Of a DNA stretch of 64,000 nucleotides, positions 41,126-49,144 are shown piece after piece. The first letter of the stretch is position 1; the number at the start of each line of letters is the position of its first letter. The notes under the pieces were generated by a model. That model ran no database searches and was not told the origin of the DNA. It was given only the letters and a program-made list of their open reading frames with translations. The translations under genes and the position numbers were made by a program. The stretch covers positions 168,244 through 232,243 of the forward strand of contig NZ_JADPKY010000030.1 in assembly GCF_023074185.1 (NCBI RefSeq), in the 5' to 3' direction. This stretch comes from Bradyrhizobium sp. 132 (GTDB taxonomy: Bacteria; Pseudomonadota; Alphaproteobacteria; Rhizobiales; Xanthobacteraceae).

Positions 41126-43030
41126 TTACTGACCGGACGCCTTGCGCAGAAGGTTGGTCACCTCGCCCGACATCATCAGCCGGTTGCGCCCGGCCTCCTT
41201 CGCGGCATAGAGCGCCTGGTCGGCGGCCTCGACGAGCGAGACAACGCCAGCAGTGCGCTCCAGCGCCGGCCGGCAGGCTGCACCGCCGAGCGAAGCGGTG
41301 ACGCAGCCGGACGCATGGTTGCTGGTGTGGACGAGGCCCGCATCACGGATCGCCCGTCGAATCTGCTCGCCGATCCGGGCGCAGCCCGCGGCGTCGGTGT
41401 TCGGCAGCAGCACGGCGAACTCCTCGCCGCCGTAGCGCGCCGCCAGATCGCCCGGACGCTGCATCTCGGCGGCGAAGATCTGCGCCACCAGCCGCAGGCA
41501 GGCATCGCCCGCGGGATGGCCGTATTCGTCGTTGTAGGACTTGAAGTGGTCGACGTCGATCATCAGCAATGAGAGGCTGGAGCGGTCGCGATAAGCGCGC
41601 GCCCACTCCTCCTTCAGCCGTTCGTCGAAGCGGCGGCGGTTGGCAAGCCCGGTAAGGCTGTCCTCGATCGCGAGCGTTTCCAGCCTGGTCTCCAGCTTCT
41701 TCTGCTCGGTGATGTCGCGCGAGATCGCGACCACGCCGTCGGCGCGGCCATTGTCCTTGCGGGTCACCCGCATGGTCGATTCGAGCCAGACTTCGCCGTT
41801 CAGCCGGTGCGCGTTGCGATAGGTGACGCGCGCCTCCTCCTTCTCGCCGCGCTTCATGGCGTCGACGAGAGCCTGGACCTGCGGCCGATCATCCGCGTGA
41901 ACGCCGGCGAGCGAGGGCGTTCCAATCAGTTGGTTGGCGCGCCAGCCGACGACGCGGATCGACGACGGCGAGACATAGCGCAGCCGCTCGTCGAGCCCGA
42001 TACGCGTCACCATGTCGCTGGAGCCTTCGGCAAGCAGCCGGAAATGCGCTTCCTTCTCGACCAGCGCGGCGGCCATGCGCTGGCCCCGCTGCAGCTGCCG
42101 CACCAGCACCGCACCGATGATTGCGATCAGCATGACCAGCGCGAGCACGTAGAGCATGCGGGAGATCGCTGCAGCGCGCCAGGGCGCCAGCAGCTCGTCC
42201 TTGTCGACGGTGGCGAGCAGGACGAGCGGATAACGGCTACTGCGCTTGAAGAAGCTGACGCGTGCGGCGCCGTCCAGCGGCGACTTGAAATGATAGGCAC
42301 CGCTCAGCTGCTGCAGGCCGGCGTCGCGGAAGAGCGGGGTGTCGCCGACGCTGCGGCCGACGAACCTGTCGTTGCTGGGATTGCGTGCAATGATCATGCC
42401 GTCGCCGTGCATCAGCGCCACCGAGCTGTTGCGGCCGATCTCGAACTGCTCGTAGAAATGCGAGAGATAACTCGAGCTGATGGTCGCGAGCACTACGCCG
42501 CCGAAGCTGCCGTCGAGCTTGTTGAAGCGCCGCGACAGGGTGACGACCCACTCGCCATCCAGCAGGCTTTTCACCGGGCGGCCGATATGGGGCTCACGTT
42601 TCGGCGAGAGCTGGTGATAGCGGAAGAACGCGTCGTCGTTGAACGTCGAGCCGATCGTGCCGGGCGAGGTCAACCAATTGCCGTGGTCGTCGATGATGGC
42701 GAGGCTGTGGACGCGCTCCATCGCCTTCTTGCGCGCCTCCAGCAAGGTTCTGAGCTTGGCGACCGTGGCCGGCTCGGTGCCGTCCATCTCCAGCCGGCTG
42801 ACGACGCCGACGACGCCTGAATCCAGGAGATCGAGGCTGTCCTCGGCATGCTGGGTCAGCGAGCGCGCAACGTTCGCCATCTCGGTTTCGGCGCCCTTGA
42901 GCACCGCGTCGCGCGCCGCCCATTCCCGCCAGCCACTGACGCCGAGGATGGTCGCGCAGGTCAGCGCGACGAACGCGGCCGCCCGCAGCGGCAGGCGGCT
43001 CCATCCGGCTCTTTGGGTCACAGCGTTCAT
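41126..43030 (-). CDS. Membrane diguanylate cyclase with dCache-like and PAS domains
   Basis: A 634-residue c-di-GMP synthase. A first TM helix (about 14-34) and second (about 270-295) bound a periplasmic sensor domain of dCache type; a PAS domain lies around 310-450. The GGDEF domain is at about 470-610 with the active site YGGEEF and a five-residue-upstream RxxD motif (RPGD), the inhibitory I-site. ATG 43030 is preferred because upstream starts have no SD. A hairpin at 43033-43064 carries its ribosome site. Likely senses an extracellular signal and raises c-di-GMP. Confidence 0.9.
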   Translation of the reverse strand: MNAVTQRAGWSRLPLRAAAFVALTCATILGVSGWREWAARDAVLKGAETEMANVARSLTQHAEDSLDLLDSGVVGVVSRLEMDGTEPATVAKLRTLLEARKKAMERVHSLAIIDDHGNWLTSPGTIGSTFNDDAFFRYHQLSPKREPHIGRPVKSLLDGEWVVTLSRRFNKLDGSFGGVVLATISSSYLSHFYEQFEIGRNSSVALMHGDGMIIARNPSNDRFVGRSVGDTPLFRDAGLQQLSGAYHFKSPLDGAARVSFFKRSSRYPLVLLATVDKDELLAPWRAAAISRMLYVLALVMLIAIIGAVLVRQLQRGQRMAAALVEKEAHFRLLAEGSSDMVTRIGLDERLRYVSPSSIRVVGWRANQLIGTPSLAGVHADDRPQVQALVDAMKRGEKEEARVTYRNAHRLNGEVWLESTMRVTRKDNGRADGVVAISRDITEQKKLETRLETLAIEDSLTGLANRRRFDERLKEEWARAYRDRSSLSLLMIDVDHFKSYNDEYGHPAGDACLRLVAQIFAAEMQRPGDLAARYGGEEFAVLLPNTDAAGCARIGEQIRRAIRDAGLVHTSNHASGCVTASLGGAACRPALERTAGVVSLVEAADQALYAAKEAGRNRLMMSGEVTNLLRKASGQ

Positions 43031-43032
43031 GC

Positions 43033-43064
43033 GGCAGATTTCTCCGATGATCGGAAACTCTGCC
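43033..43064 (-). promoter_or_regulatory. Hairpin/palindrome directly before the diguanylate cyclase start
   Basis: GGCAGA (43033-43038) and TCCGAT (43043-43048) pair with ATCGGA (43050-43055) and TCTGCC (43059-43064). The transcript has GGAGA within the stem, three bases before the ATG at 43030, so it could close the ribosome site or be an operator. Confidence 0.5.
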
Positions 43065-43201
43065 GTTTCTGTTATCGAACTCTGAAACGCCTGCAGCAAT
43101 ATGCGGTTACGTCTGCGGTTTCCCGTAGTCGTACGGACGCCGGCATCAGCACATCGCTAACAAGGCATTAGCAAACCTGTCGGAATCCGGCGTCCCGGCT
43201 G

Positions 43202-43495
<294 letters not shown>

Positions 43496-43526
43496 TCAGG
43501 AGCCGTAACCATCTTCAGGACCGTTC

Positions 43527-44561
43527 GTGCCCCAGTCTGCGACAAAACCGTTCATCGACGTCCTCACCGGCCAGCGGCAAGTCATCCCGCCGGTCTGGAT
43601 GATGCGGCAGGCCGGCCGTTATTTGCCGGAATATCGCGAGGTGCGCGCCAAGGCCGGCGGCTTCCTCGATCTCTGCTTCAACCCGGAACTCGCCGCCGAA
43701 GTGACGCTGCAACCGATCCGGAGGTTCGGCTTCGACGCGGCGATCATCTTCTCCGACATTCTGGTGATCCCCTATGCGCTCGGACGTTCCGTGCGCTTCG
43801 AAATCGGCGAGGGTCCACGGCTCGAACCGCTGGATGATCCCGCCAAGGTCGCGACACTGGCGAAGCACGCCGATTTCAGCAAGCTCGCGCCGGTATTCGA
43901 GGCGCTGCGGATCGTCCGCGGTACGCTCGATCCCAAGATCGCGCTGATCGGCTTCTGCGGCGCGCCGTGGACGGTGGCGACGTACATGGTCGCCGGCCAG
44001 GGCACGCCCGACCAGGCGCCGGCGCGGATGATGGCCTACCGGCATCCGGAGGCGTTCGCAGAGATCATCGACGTGCTGGTCGAGAACTCGATCGAATATC
44101 TGCTGGCGCAGCTCGCGGCCGGCGCCAACGCCTTGCAGATCTTCGACACCTGGGCCGGCGTGCTGCCGCCCGCCGAGTTCGCGCGCTGGTCGGTCGAGCC
44201 GACGCGGCGCATCGTCGAAGGCGTGCGCGCCAAGGTGCCGGACGCGAAGATCATCGGCTTTCCGCGCGGCGCCGGTGCGCAATTGCCCGGTTTCGTCGAG
44301 GCAACAGGTGTCAACGCCGTCAGCATCGACTGGACTGCGGAGCCGGCCTTCATCCGCGAGCGCGTGCAAAGCAAAGTCGCCGTGCAGGGGAATCTCGATC
44401 CGCTGGCGCTGATCACGGGCGGCGCCGCGCTCGACCGCGCGGTCGACAACGTGCTGGCGAATTTTGCGCAAGGGCGGCTGATCTTCAATCTCGGCCACGG
44501 CATTCAGCCGGAGACGCCGATCGCCCATGTCGAGCAGATGCTGAAGCGCGTGCGGGGTTGA
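43527..44561 (+). CDS. hemE: Uroporphyrinogen decarboxylase
   Basis: A 344-residue cytosolic enzyme that removes four carboxyl groups from uroporphyrinogen III to give coproporphyrinogen III in haem synthesis. Diagnostic blocks are [21 protein letters not shown] near the N-terminus, [17 protein letters not shown] with the catalytic Asp, [16 protein letters not shown], and [15 protein letters not shown] near the C-terminus. The start is GTG 43527 with AGGA six bases before. HemC lies convergently downstream; the two are not one operon. Confidence 0.97.
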   Translation: MPQSATKPFIDVLTGQRQVIPPVWMMRQAGRYLPEYREVRAKAGGFLDLCFNPELAAEVTLQPIRRFGFDAAIIFSDILVIPYALGRSVRFEIGEGPRLEPLDDPAKVATLAKHADFSKLAPVFEALRIVRGTLDPKIALIGFCGAPWTVATYMVAGQGTPDQAPARMMAYRHPEAFAEIIDVLVENSIEYLLAQLAAGANALQIFDTWAGVLPPAEFARWSVEPTRRIVEGVRAKVPDAKIIGFPRGAGAQLPGFVEATGVNAVSIDWTAEPAFIRERVQSKVAVQGNLDPLALITGGAALDRAVDNVLANFAQGRLIFNLGHGIQPETPIAHVEQMLKRVRG

Positions 44562-44633
44562 TTTATTTCGCGCCTGGGGGGAGCGGAAAAACAAAAACGC
44601 GAAAACAACCCCATGCACAGTAGCCAAGTCATT

Positions 44634-44679
44634 GAAAAAGTTAGGCTTGGAAAAAGTTAGGCTGAGAAAAAGTTTGGCT
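44634..44679. repeat. Three 16-bp tandem repeats downstream of hemE
   Basis: GAAAAAGTTAGGCT at 44634, again at 44650, and GAAAAAGTTTGGCT at 44666: exactly 16 bases apart. It is AT-rich beside a GC-rich genome and lies in the gap between convergent hemE and hemC. Confidence 0.75.
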
Positions 44680-44775
44680 GGCATGGCTCGAGCGGCCGCC
44701 ACCAGGCCGTTTGACCCGTCGGGCAAAACAGGCGCATGATACCACCATCGCCCCCATGAGCATTTCGGTAAGAGC

Positions 44776-45756
44776 TTAGCGCGGCCGGCTACGCTCGATG
44801 ATCTCCGCGGCGCCCTTGGCCAACAGATCCAGACCCACCGCACGGCCGAGTTCGCGTGGGCGATCGGCGGGGCCCGAGCGCAAAGCTTCGATGATGGTGT
44901 CGCCGGAGAGATCGAGCACGGACGCGGTCAACGACATCTGATCGCCCGCAATCGTCGAAAAGCCCGCGATCGGCGAGTTGCAGTGGCCGTTGAGCACCCA
45001 CAGCACCTCGCGCTCGGCATCGGCAGAGGCATGTGCGGAGGGATCGTCGATCGATGCGAGGATTTGCCTTGTCTGCCAGTCCTGCGCGGCACATTCGACC
45101 GCGACGATGCCCTGGCCCGCCGCGGGCAGCATCTCCGCCGCGGTAAACTCGTAGGCGATGCGCTGCGAAAGGCCGACACGGTCGAGACCCGACCGCGCCA
45201 TGATCAGCGCATCCGCAGGACCCACCGCGCCGCCATCCGGCAGGCGCTGCTTCTCACCATTGTCGAGCTTTCGCACGCGCGTGTCCGCGGCGCCGCGGAA
45301 GTGGATGATCTCGACGTCGGGGAATAGCCGCCGCGCATAGGCGGCACGGCGCACGGCGTTGGTGCCGACTTTGAAGCCCTTGCCGCCCGACTGGCGCAGC
45401 GCCTCGACCGTCACGCCGTCACGCAGCACCAGCGCGTCATTGGCGGGATCGCGCGAGAGCGTGGCACCGATCACGAGGCCAGGCGTGTCTTCGTTGCCGG
45501 GCATGTCCTTCAGCGAATGCATCGCCGCATTGAGTTCGCCCGACAGCACGGCGGCGCGGATCTGCGCCACGAAGGCACCGCCCTTGCCGCCATGGGGCAA
45601 CAGCTTGCTGGTCTGGTCGAGATCGCCCGTGGTGTCGAACTTGACGATCTCGACATCGAGATCGGGCATGGCAGCGATCAGGCGGCGCGCGATCTCTTCC
45701 GTCTGTGCCAGCGCCATCGCGCTCTTGCGTGTGCCGATCTTGAGTCGCGTAGCCAA
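44776..45756 (-). CDS. hemC: Hydroxymethylbilane synthase (porphobilinogen deaminase)
   Basis: A 326-residue enzyme that polymerises four porphobilinogens into hydroxymethylbilane. The N-terminus LKIGTRKSAMALAQTEEIA, then LPHGGKGGAFVAQIRAAVLSG, HSLKDMPG, FRGAADTRVRKLDNGE are characteristic. The cysteine that carries the dipyrromethane cofactor lies in NGHCNSPIAGFSTI, around residue 247. Start ATG 45756. It is convergent with hemE and both supply the same pathway. Confidence 0.96.
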   Translation of the reverse strand: MATRLKIGTRKSAMALAQTEEIARRLIAAMPDLDVEIVKFDTTGDLDQTSKLLPHGGKGGAFVAQIRAAVLSGELNAAMHSLKDMPGNEDTPGLVIGATLSRDPANDALVLRDGVTVEALRQSGGKGFKVGTNAVRRAAYARRLFPDVEIIHFRGAADTRVRKLDNGEKQRLPDGGAVGPADALIMARSGLDRVGLSQRIAYEFTAAEMLPAAGQGIVAVECAAQDWQTRQILASIDDPSAHASADAEREVLWVLNGHCNSPIAGFSTIAGDQMSLTASVLDLSGDTIIEALRSGPADRPRELGRAVGLDLLAKGAAEIIERSRPR

Positions 45757-45796
45757 GCCGTGTGCTCCTTCTCGATGCGCTGGTCTCTTGTTTGGG

Positions 45797-45843
45797 GCAT
45801 GATCTTATCGGAAAAACCGGTTCCCACTTTTCCGGATCATGCC
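45797..45843. repeat. Rhizobiales palindromic repeat abutting the GMC oxidoreductase stop
   Basis: GGCATGATC (45797-45805) pairs with GATCATGCC (45835-45843), with CGGAAAAACCGG and TTTTCCGG in the centre. Family copies are common in Rhizobiales. It ends one base before the TAA of the GMC gene and may terminate its transcript. Confidence 0.75.
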
Positions 45844-47469
45844 TTATGGCGCATCCTCCAATATCATGTCGGAAGCCTTTTCGGCGATCATGATGATCGG
45901 CGCGTTGGTGTTCCCCGACACGAGGTCCGGCATGATCGAGCCGTCGACCACGCGAAGGCCTTCGAGCCCCCTCACCTTCAGCCGCTGGTCGACCACCGCG
46001 AGCGCATCATTGCCCATACGACAGGTCGAGGTCGGATGGTAGATGGTGCTGCCCCGCTCACGGCAATAATCCAGCAGCTCGGCATCCGTGGATACCTTCG
46101 CCCCGGGATCGTACTCGCCAGCCACGAACGGCTTCATCGCCGGCGCATGCAATATCTTGCGCAGGATCTTCAGAGCTTCGACATTGGTGGTGCGGTCGGT
46201 CTCTGTCGACATGTAGTTGATGCGGATCTCGGGCGGCACGGTCGGGTCGGCGCTTCTGATGCGCAAGGTCCCCCGGCTTTCGGGACGGAGCTGGCACACC
46301 GACGCCGTGAAGCCGGAGAAATCATGCAGCTTCTCGCCCATCTTGTCGGTCGAGAACGGCAGGAAGTGAACCTGGATGTCGGGCGAGGCCAGCCGCGGAC
46401 TGGTCTTGAAGAACGCGCCCGCCGTGCCGGCCGCGATCGTCAGCCATCCCTTCCGGAACAGCGCATAGCGCGCGCCGGCCATCGTGCGGCGGAGCAGGTG
46501 ATTGACGGTGTCGTTCAGCGTGATCTTCTGCGAGCAGCGCATCACGATTCGCACCTGCATGTGGTCCTGAAGGTCGTGACCGACGCCCGGCGCGTCCAGC
46601 ACGATGTCGATGCCGTGCTTGCGCAGGAGGTCGGCAGGACCGACGCCGGAGAGCTGGAGCAGCTGCGGCGAGTTGTAGGCGCCGCTCGACAGCACGATCT
46701 CCCTGCGCGCGCGGGCGCGGCGCACCGTCGCGCCCTGACGGTATTCGACGCCGACCGCGCGGCGGCCCTCGAACAGCACGCGCTGGCCGAGCGCGCCGGT
46801 TTCGATCTTGAGATTGCCGCGCGTCTTGGCGGGGCCAAGATAGGCCACCGCCGTCGAGGCGCGGCGGCCGTTGCGCGTCGTGGTCTGGAACAGGCCGACG
46901 CCTTCCTGTGTGGCGCCGTTGAAATCAGGATTGTAGGGCAAGCCGTTCTCGACCGCCGCGTCGATAAAGGCCTTCGACAGCGGGTCGGTCACGACCATGT
47001 TGGACACCGGCAGCGGGCCGCCGCTACCGTGATATTGATCGGCGCCACGCGACTGGTTCTCAGCCTTCTTGAAATAGGGCAGCACGTCGTCATAGCCCCA
47101 GCCGGTGTTGCCGCGCTGGCGCCAGCGGTCATAGTCCTCATGCTGGCCGCGGACATAGAGCAGGCCGTTGATCGAGCTCGATCCCCCCAGCGTCTTGCCT
47201 CGCGGCTGGAACACCTGGCGCCCCTTCAGCTCGGGCTCCGGCTCGGTCTGGTACATCCAGTTGACGGTCTTTTCCTTGAACAGCTTTCCGTAGCCGAGCG
47301 GCACGTGGATCCAGATGTTGGAATCCTTCGGGCCTGCTTCAAGCAGCAAGACGCTATGCTTGCCGTTCGCCGACAGCCGGTTGGCGAGAACGCAGCCGGC
47401 GGAGCCGGCACCGACGATGATGTAGTCGAATTCAGGATCGGAGGGCGTGAGGGAGGAAGTTGCGTTCAT
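45844..47469 (-). CDS. GMC-family FAD alcohol/choline dehydrogenase-like oxidoreductase
   Basis: A 541-residue glucose-methanol-choline oxidoreductase. The FAD-binding N-terminus is FDYIIVGAGSAGCVLANRLS; PRGKTLGGSSSINGLLYVRG is the second FAD motif; the C-terminal substrate domain ends with the active-site region GSTIYHPTSTCRMGNDALAVVD. It resembles BetA but has no betaine genes nearby, so another primary alcohol is possible. It follows a TetR gene with a 54-base gap, likely co-transcribed under that repressor. Confidence 0.9.
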   Translation of the reverse strand: MNATSSLTPSDPEFDYIIVGAGSAGCVLANRLSANGKHSVLLLEAGPKDSNIWIHVPLGYGKLFKEKTVNWMYQTEPEPELKGRQVFQPRGKTLGGSSSINGLLYVRGQHEDYDRWRQRGNTGWGYDDVLPYFKKAENQSRGADQYHGSGGPLPVSNMVVTDPLSKAFIDAAVENGLPYNPDFNGATQEGVGLFQTTTRNGRRASTAVAYLGPAKTRGNLKIETGALGQRVLFEGRRAVGVEYRQGATVRRARARREIVLSSGAYNSPQLLQLSGVGPADLLRKHGIDIVLDAPGVGHDLQDHMQVRIVMRCSQKITLNDTVNHLLRRTMAGARYALFRKGWLTIAAGTAGAFFKTSPRLASPDIQVHFLPFSTDKMGEKLHDFSGFTASVCQLRPESRGTLRIRSADPTVPPEIRINYMSTETDRTTNVEALKILRKILHAPAMKPFVAGEYDPGAKVSTDAELLDYCRERGSTIYHPTSTCRMGNDALAVVDQRLKVRGLEGLRVVDGSIMPDLVSGNTNAPIIMIAEKASDMILEDAP

Positions 47470-47523
47470 GCGCTACTGTTCTTTTTGTTGGTGTGGGCGT
47501 TTCCGTGTCGTCACTTAGCACGA

Positions 47524-48114
47524 TCATGTAGCGACGCGCAGAGCCTCGACCAGCGACTTGAACGCACGGGCGTATTCCGCCCCTGCCCTTGCGATATCCG
47601 CGCGCCCGGCGCAGGCGACCGCGGCCTCCGTCACCGCGCCGAGCAGCAGCCGGGCCAGCGGCTCGACCGGCTGCCGTGCGATCAGCCCGGCCTCCATGGC
47701 CGCCGCAATCGCACGCGGCAGCTTGCCGCCGAAATGTTTGGCGTCGATCTCGCGCCAGCGCTCCCAGCCGAGCACGGCCGGGCCGTCGCGCAGGATGATC
47801 TGGCCGGTCGGGCCCTTGGCGGTCGCCGCGAAATAATGCTGAGTGCCGGCGACCATCGCGGCGAGCACATCCTTTTCGGCGCGCGCGGCGCTGTCGATCT
47901 CGGCGACCAGATCGCGCGAGACCTGGTCGAACACCGCTTCGAACACCGCCTCCTTGGTCTTGAAGTGATGATAGACCGCGCCCTTGGCGACGCCGGCGGC
48001 TTCGGCGATCTCGTCCATCGTCGTCGCGGCAAATCCTTGTGCTCCCAACAAGCGGCGCGCCGCCGTCAGGATCGCCTCCGAAGTCGCTGCCCGCCGCTCC
48101 GCCTGTTTCGCCAT
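47524..48114 (-). CDS. TetR-family regulator of the GMC oxidoreductase locus
   Basis: A 196-residue TetR repressor. The N-terminal HTH (about 12-58) has MDEIAEAAGVAKGAVYHHFKTKEAVFEAV; the C-terminus is a ligand domain with conserved GWERWREIDAKHF. ATG 48114 follows AGAGGAAG; the longer start lacks it. Two inverted repeats just upstream and a divergent SnoaL-like gene suggest it controls both transcripts. The ligand may be the alcohol handled by the GMC enzyme. Confidence 0.9.
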   Translation of the reverse strand: MAKQAERRAATSEAILTAARRLLGAQGFAATTMDEIAEAAGVAKGAVYHHFKTKEAVFEAVFDQVSRDLVAEIDSAARAEKDVLAAMVAGTQHYFAATAKGPTGQIILRDGPAVLGWERWREIDAKHFGGKLPRAIAAAMEAGLIARQPVEPLARLLLGAVTEAAVACAGRADIARAGAEYARAFKSLVEALRVAT

Positions 48115-48160
48115 GAGTCTTCCTCTAATCGAATTCAACACAGCCGGCCAGTTGACTTTT

Positions 48161-48195
48161 CGACTACCAGTCGGTATTTACCGACTATCAGTCGG
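48161..48195. promoter_or_regulatory. Twin TetR operators between tetR and the SnoaL-like gene
   Basis: CGACTACCAGTCG (48161-48173) and CCGACTATCAGTCGG (48181-48195) are near-identical inverted repeats 21 bases centre to centre, two helical turns apart. They cover the divergent promoter region. Confidence 0.8.
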
Positions 48196-48213
48196 TTATT
48201 CGTGAGGTGTGCC

Positions 48214-48579
48214 ATGCCGAGCCGTGGCGTCGTCGAAGCTTTTGCCAAACGATTGGAGACCGGGGATTTTATCGGCGCGATCGAGCAGTTCTATACGCCC
48301 GAGGCCGCGACCTACGAGAACAACGCAGCACCAACGATCGGCCGCGACAAGCTCGTCGCCAAGGAGCGCGGCGTGCTGGCGGCCTCCAGGGAGGTCAAGG
48401 CGGTCCGCATCGGGCCAAGCCTGATCGAGGGCGACCATGTGGCGACACGCTGGAGTTTCAGCTTCACCAGCGCCGAAGGCATCATCCGAACGTTGGATGA
48501 GATCGCATGGCAGACGTGGCGGGGCGATCAGTTGATCGAAGAACGGTTTTACTACGACCCGAAGCAGCTGGGGCACTGA
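48214..48579 (+). CDS. SnoaL-like/NTF2-fold protein
   Basis: A 121-residue soluble NTF2-like protein. VEAFAKRLETGDFIGAIEQFYTPEATTYEN-type start (RLETGDFIGAIEQFYTPEAA, about 9-28), then IGPSLIEGDHVATRWSFSF and EIAWQTWRGDQLIEERFYY, the conserved second half. GAGG precedes ATG 48214 by eight bases. Divergent from tetR across twin operators and likely under its control with the GMC gene. It may bind or isomerise a small ligand; the function is unknown. Confidence 0.85.
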   Translation: MPSRGVVEAFAKRLETGDFIGAIEQFYTPEAATYENNAAPTIGRDKLVAKERGVLAASREVKAVRIGPSLIEGDHVATRWSFSFTSAEGIIRTLDEIAWQTWRGDQLIEERFYYDPKQLGH

Positions 48580-48614
48580 CCAGGACACTGCACTTGCAGG
48601 CGTCCGATCAGACT

Positions 48615-49094
48615 TCACGTCGGCCGATCAGGCGCGATCATCGCGTCCGCGAGCTTGCGCATCAAACGTACTAGGTCCTCGACATCCTGATCGTCCCAGG
48701 TCGCAAACATCGCCGCGACGATCCGTTCGCGTGCCCTGTCGATCGCGTCCGTCATGGCTTTCCCGCTCGGGGTGATTGTGGCCTCACTGACGCGGCGATC
48801 CGCTTCGCTGGCGCGGCGCTTGATCAAGCCTAGACTTTCCAGTTTCGCGACCTGCCGGCTGACCGTCGTGTAGTCCCGTCCCATGCGATCGGCGAGATCG
48901 ACGACGCCGATCGGACCACGCCGCTCGATGCCCACGAGCAGCGGAAACAGCGCGCGATCGAGCGATATGCCCGCTTCGCGAATCATCATGTCGTCGCCCT
49001 GCCGGCGATTCATGACACTGGCGATGTCGATCAACGCTTCGTGAAGAGAGCGCACCTGTTTTTTAATATGTGTATTTTGCACCCTTCTTGACAT
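48615..49094 (-). CDS. MarR-family regulator
   Basis: A 159-residue winged-helix MarR regulator. The DNA-binding part is GVVDLADRMGRDYTTVSRQVAKLESLGLIKRRAS, followed by DRRVSEATITPSGKAM (the wing), about residues 60-115. ATG 49094 has GAGGA eight bases upstream. Its first ten codons overlap a motif repeated in inverted form in front of the divergent monooxygenase gene. It probably represses that gene and itself and is released by a phenolic ligand. Confidence 0.9.
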   Translation of the reverse strand: MSRRVQNTHIKKQVRSLHEALIDIASVMNRRQGDDMMIREAGISLDRALFPLLVGIERRGPIGVVDLADRMGRDYTTVSRQVAKLESLGLIKRRASEADRRVSEATITPSGKAMTDAIDRARERIVAAMFATWDDQDVEDLVRLMRKLADAMIAPDRPT

Positions 49095-49135
49095 TCCGAT
49101 TGTCCTCTGCTTAATGCGTGCATATTACACATATT
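49065..49135. promoter_or_regulatory. Paired inverted 18-bp elements in the MarR/monooxygenase spacer
   Basis: AATATGTGTATTTTGCAC (49065-49082) and GTGCATATTACACATATT (49118-49135) are inverted copies with 16 of 18 matches. The left copy lies in the first codons of the marR gene and the right copy just before the monooxygenase ATG. Likely twin MarR operators. Confidence 0.75.
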
Positions 49136-49144
49136 GAGGGTGCC

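Noticed and set aside
43527..45756. hemE-hemC operon
   Set aside because: The two genes converge and have separate starts; only the pathway is shared.
45517..48213. Very long open frame on the plus strand across hemC, the GMC oxidoreductase and tetR
   Set aside because: It is antisense to three well-supported genes; only its last part from ATG 48214 encodes a real (SnoaL-like) protein. High GC keeps the shadow frame open.
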